The notes under the pieces: generated by a model
Told to the model about the DNA's origin: nothing
Databases searched by the model: none
What the model saw: only the letters and a program-made list of their open reading frames with translations
Translations under genes and position numbers: made by a program
Shown here: piece by piece, positions 6,305-6,374 of the stretch
Layout: every line of letters begins with the position of its first letter
Numbering within the stretch: the stretch's first letter is position 1
Origin: Alphaproteobacteria bacterium
GTDB lineage: Bacteria > Pseudomonadota > Alphaproteobacteria > Rickettsiales > VGDC01
Direction of reading: 5' to 3'
DNA length: 6,374 nt
Assembly (NCBI GenBank): GCA_016869895.1
Contig: VGDC01000122.1
Location: 1-6,374, forward strand

Positions 6305-6374
6305 ATGGCTAAAAAACCCACATCAAAGAACACCGCGCCACACGCCTTCGGCGAAATGAACATCCTCGTGTTGC
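6305..6374 (+). CDS. Unidentified protein, N-terminal 23 residues only (partial)
   Basis: The gene runs off the right edge, leaving 23 codons: MAKKPTSKNTAPHAFGEM followed by NILVL. A strong Shine-Dalgarno AAGGAG (6293-6298) sits 6 nt before the ATG, and a near-consensus promoter lies just upstream, so this is very likely a real start. The first dozen residues are hydrophilic and lysine-rich, with no signal peptide. The final NILVL could be the first strand of a globular domain. I do not recognise the family, and too little is visible to propose a function. It is divergent from rhtA and shares its upstream region. Confidence 0.7.
   Translation, partial: MAKKPTSKNTAPHAFGEMNILVL

Overview
The window looks like chromosomal housekeeping DNA from an alphaproteobacterium. 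The reasons are the G+C-rich codon use (roughly 55-60% G+C by eye), the order rplT-pheS-pheT, the 360-residue PheS with alphaproteobacterial-style motifs, and a tRNA-Thr(CGT) with an encoded CCA. I cannot name a genus from this sequence alone.

Layout, left to right. The last 20 codons of what is probably rplT (ribosomal protein L20) are followed by a clear intrinsic terminator or attenuator at 86-114. Only 31 nt after its T-run, pheS begins. pheS and pheT (146-1228 and 1240-3630) encode the alpha and beta subunits of phenylalanyl-tRNA synthetase, 11 nt apart, and are clearly one operon. A tRNA-Thr(CGT) gene lies at 3682-3757. It is followed 52 nt later by nadV (3810-5300), a NAMPT-type nicotinamide phosphoribosyltransferase. 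On the opposite strand, rhtA (5297-6181) encodes a ten-helix DMT/EamA exporter that closely resembles E. coli RhtA. Its stop codon overlaps that of nadV. A 123-nt divergent spacer (6182-6304) then separates rhtA from the first 23 codons of an unidentified plus-strand gene. That gene has a strong Shine-Dalgarno site and a near-consensus sigma70-type promoter.

How the genes work together. rplT, pheST and tRNA-Thr all serve translation. nadV recycles nicotinamide to NMN for NAD, and rhtA probably exports threonine, homoserine or related small metabolites. I see no functional link among nadV, rhtA and the translation genes beyond position. No stretch over 300 bases lacks a gene, and I see no mobile elements, CRISPR arrays or integration scars. 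I did not find a convincing undescribed system. The most useful leads are the terminator placed directly before pheS, the promoter with overlapping inverted repeat at 6243-6278, the tRNA-nadV arrangement and the overlapping convergent stops.
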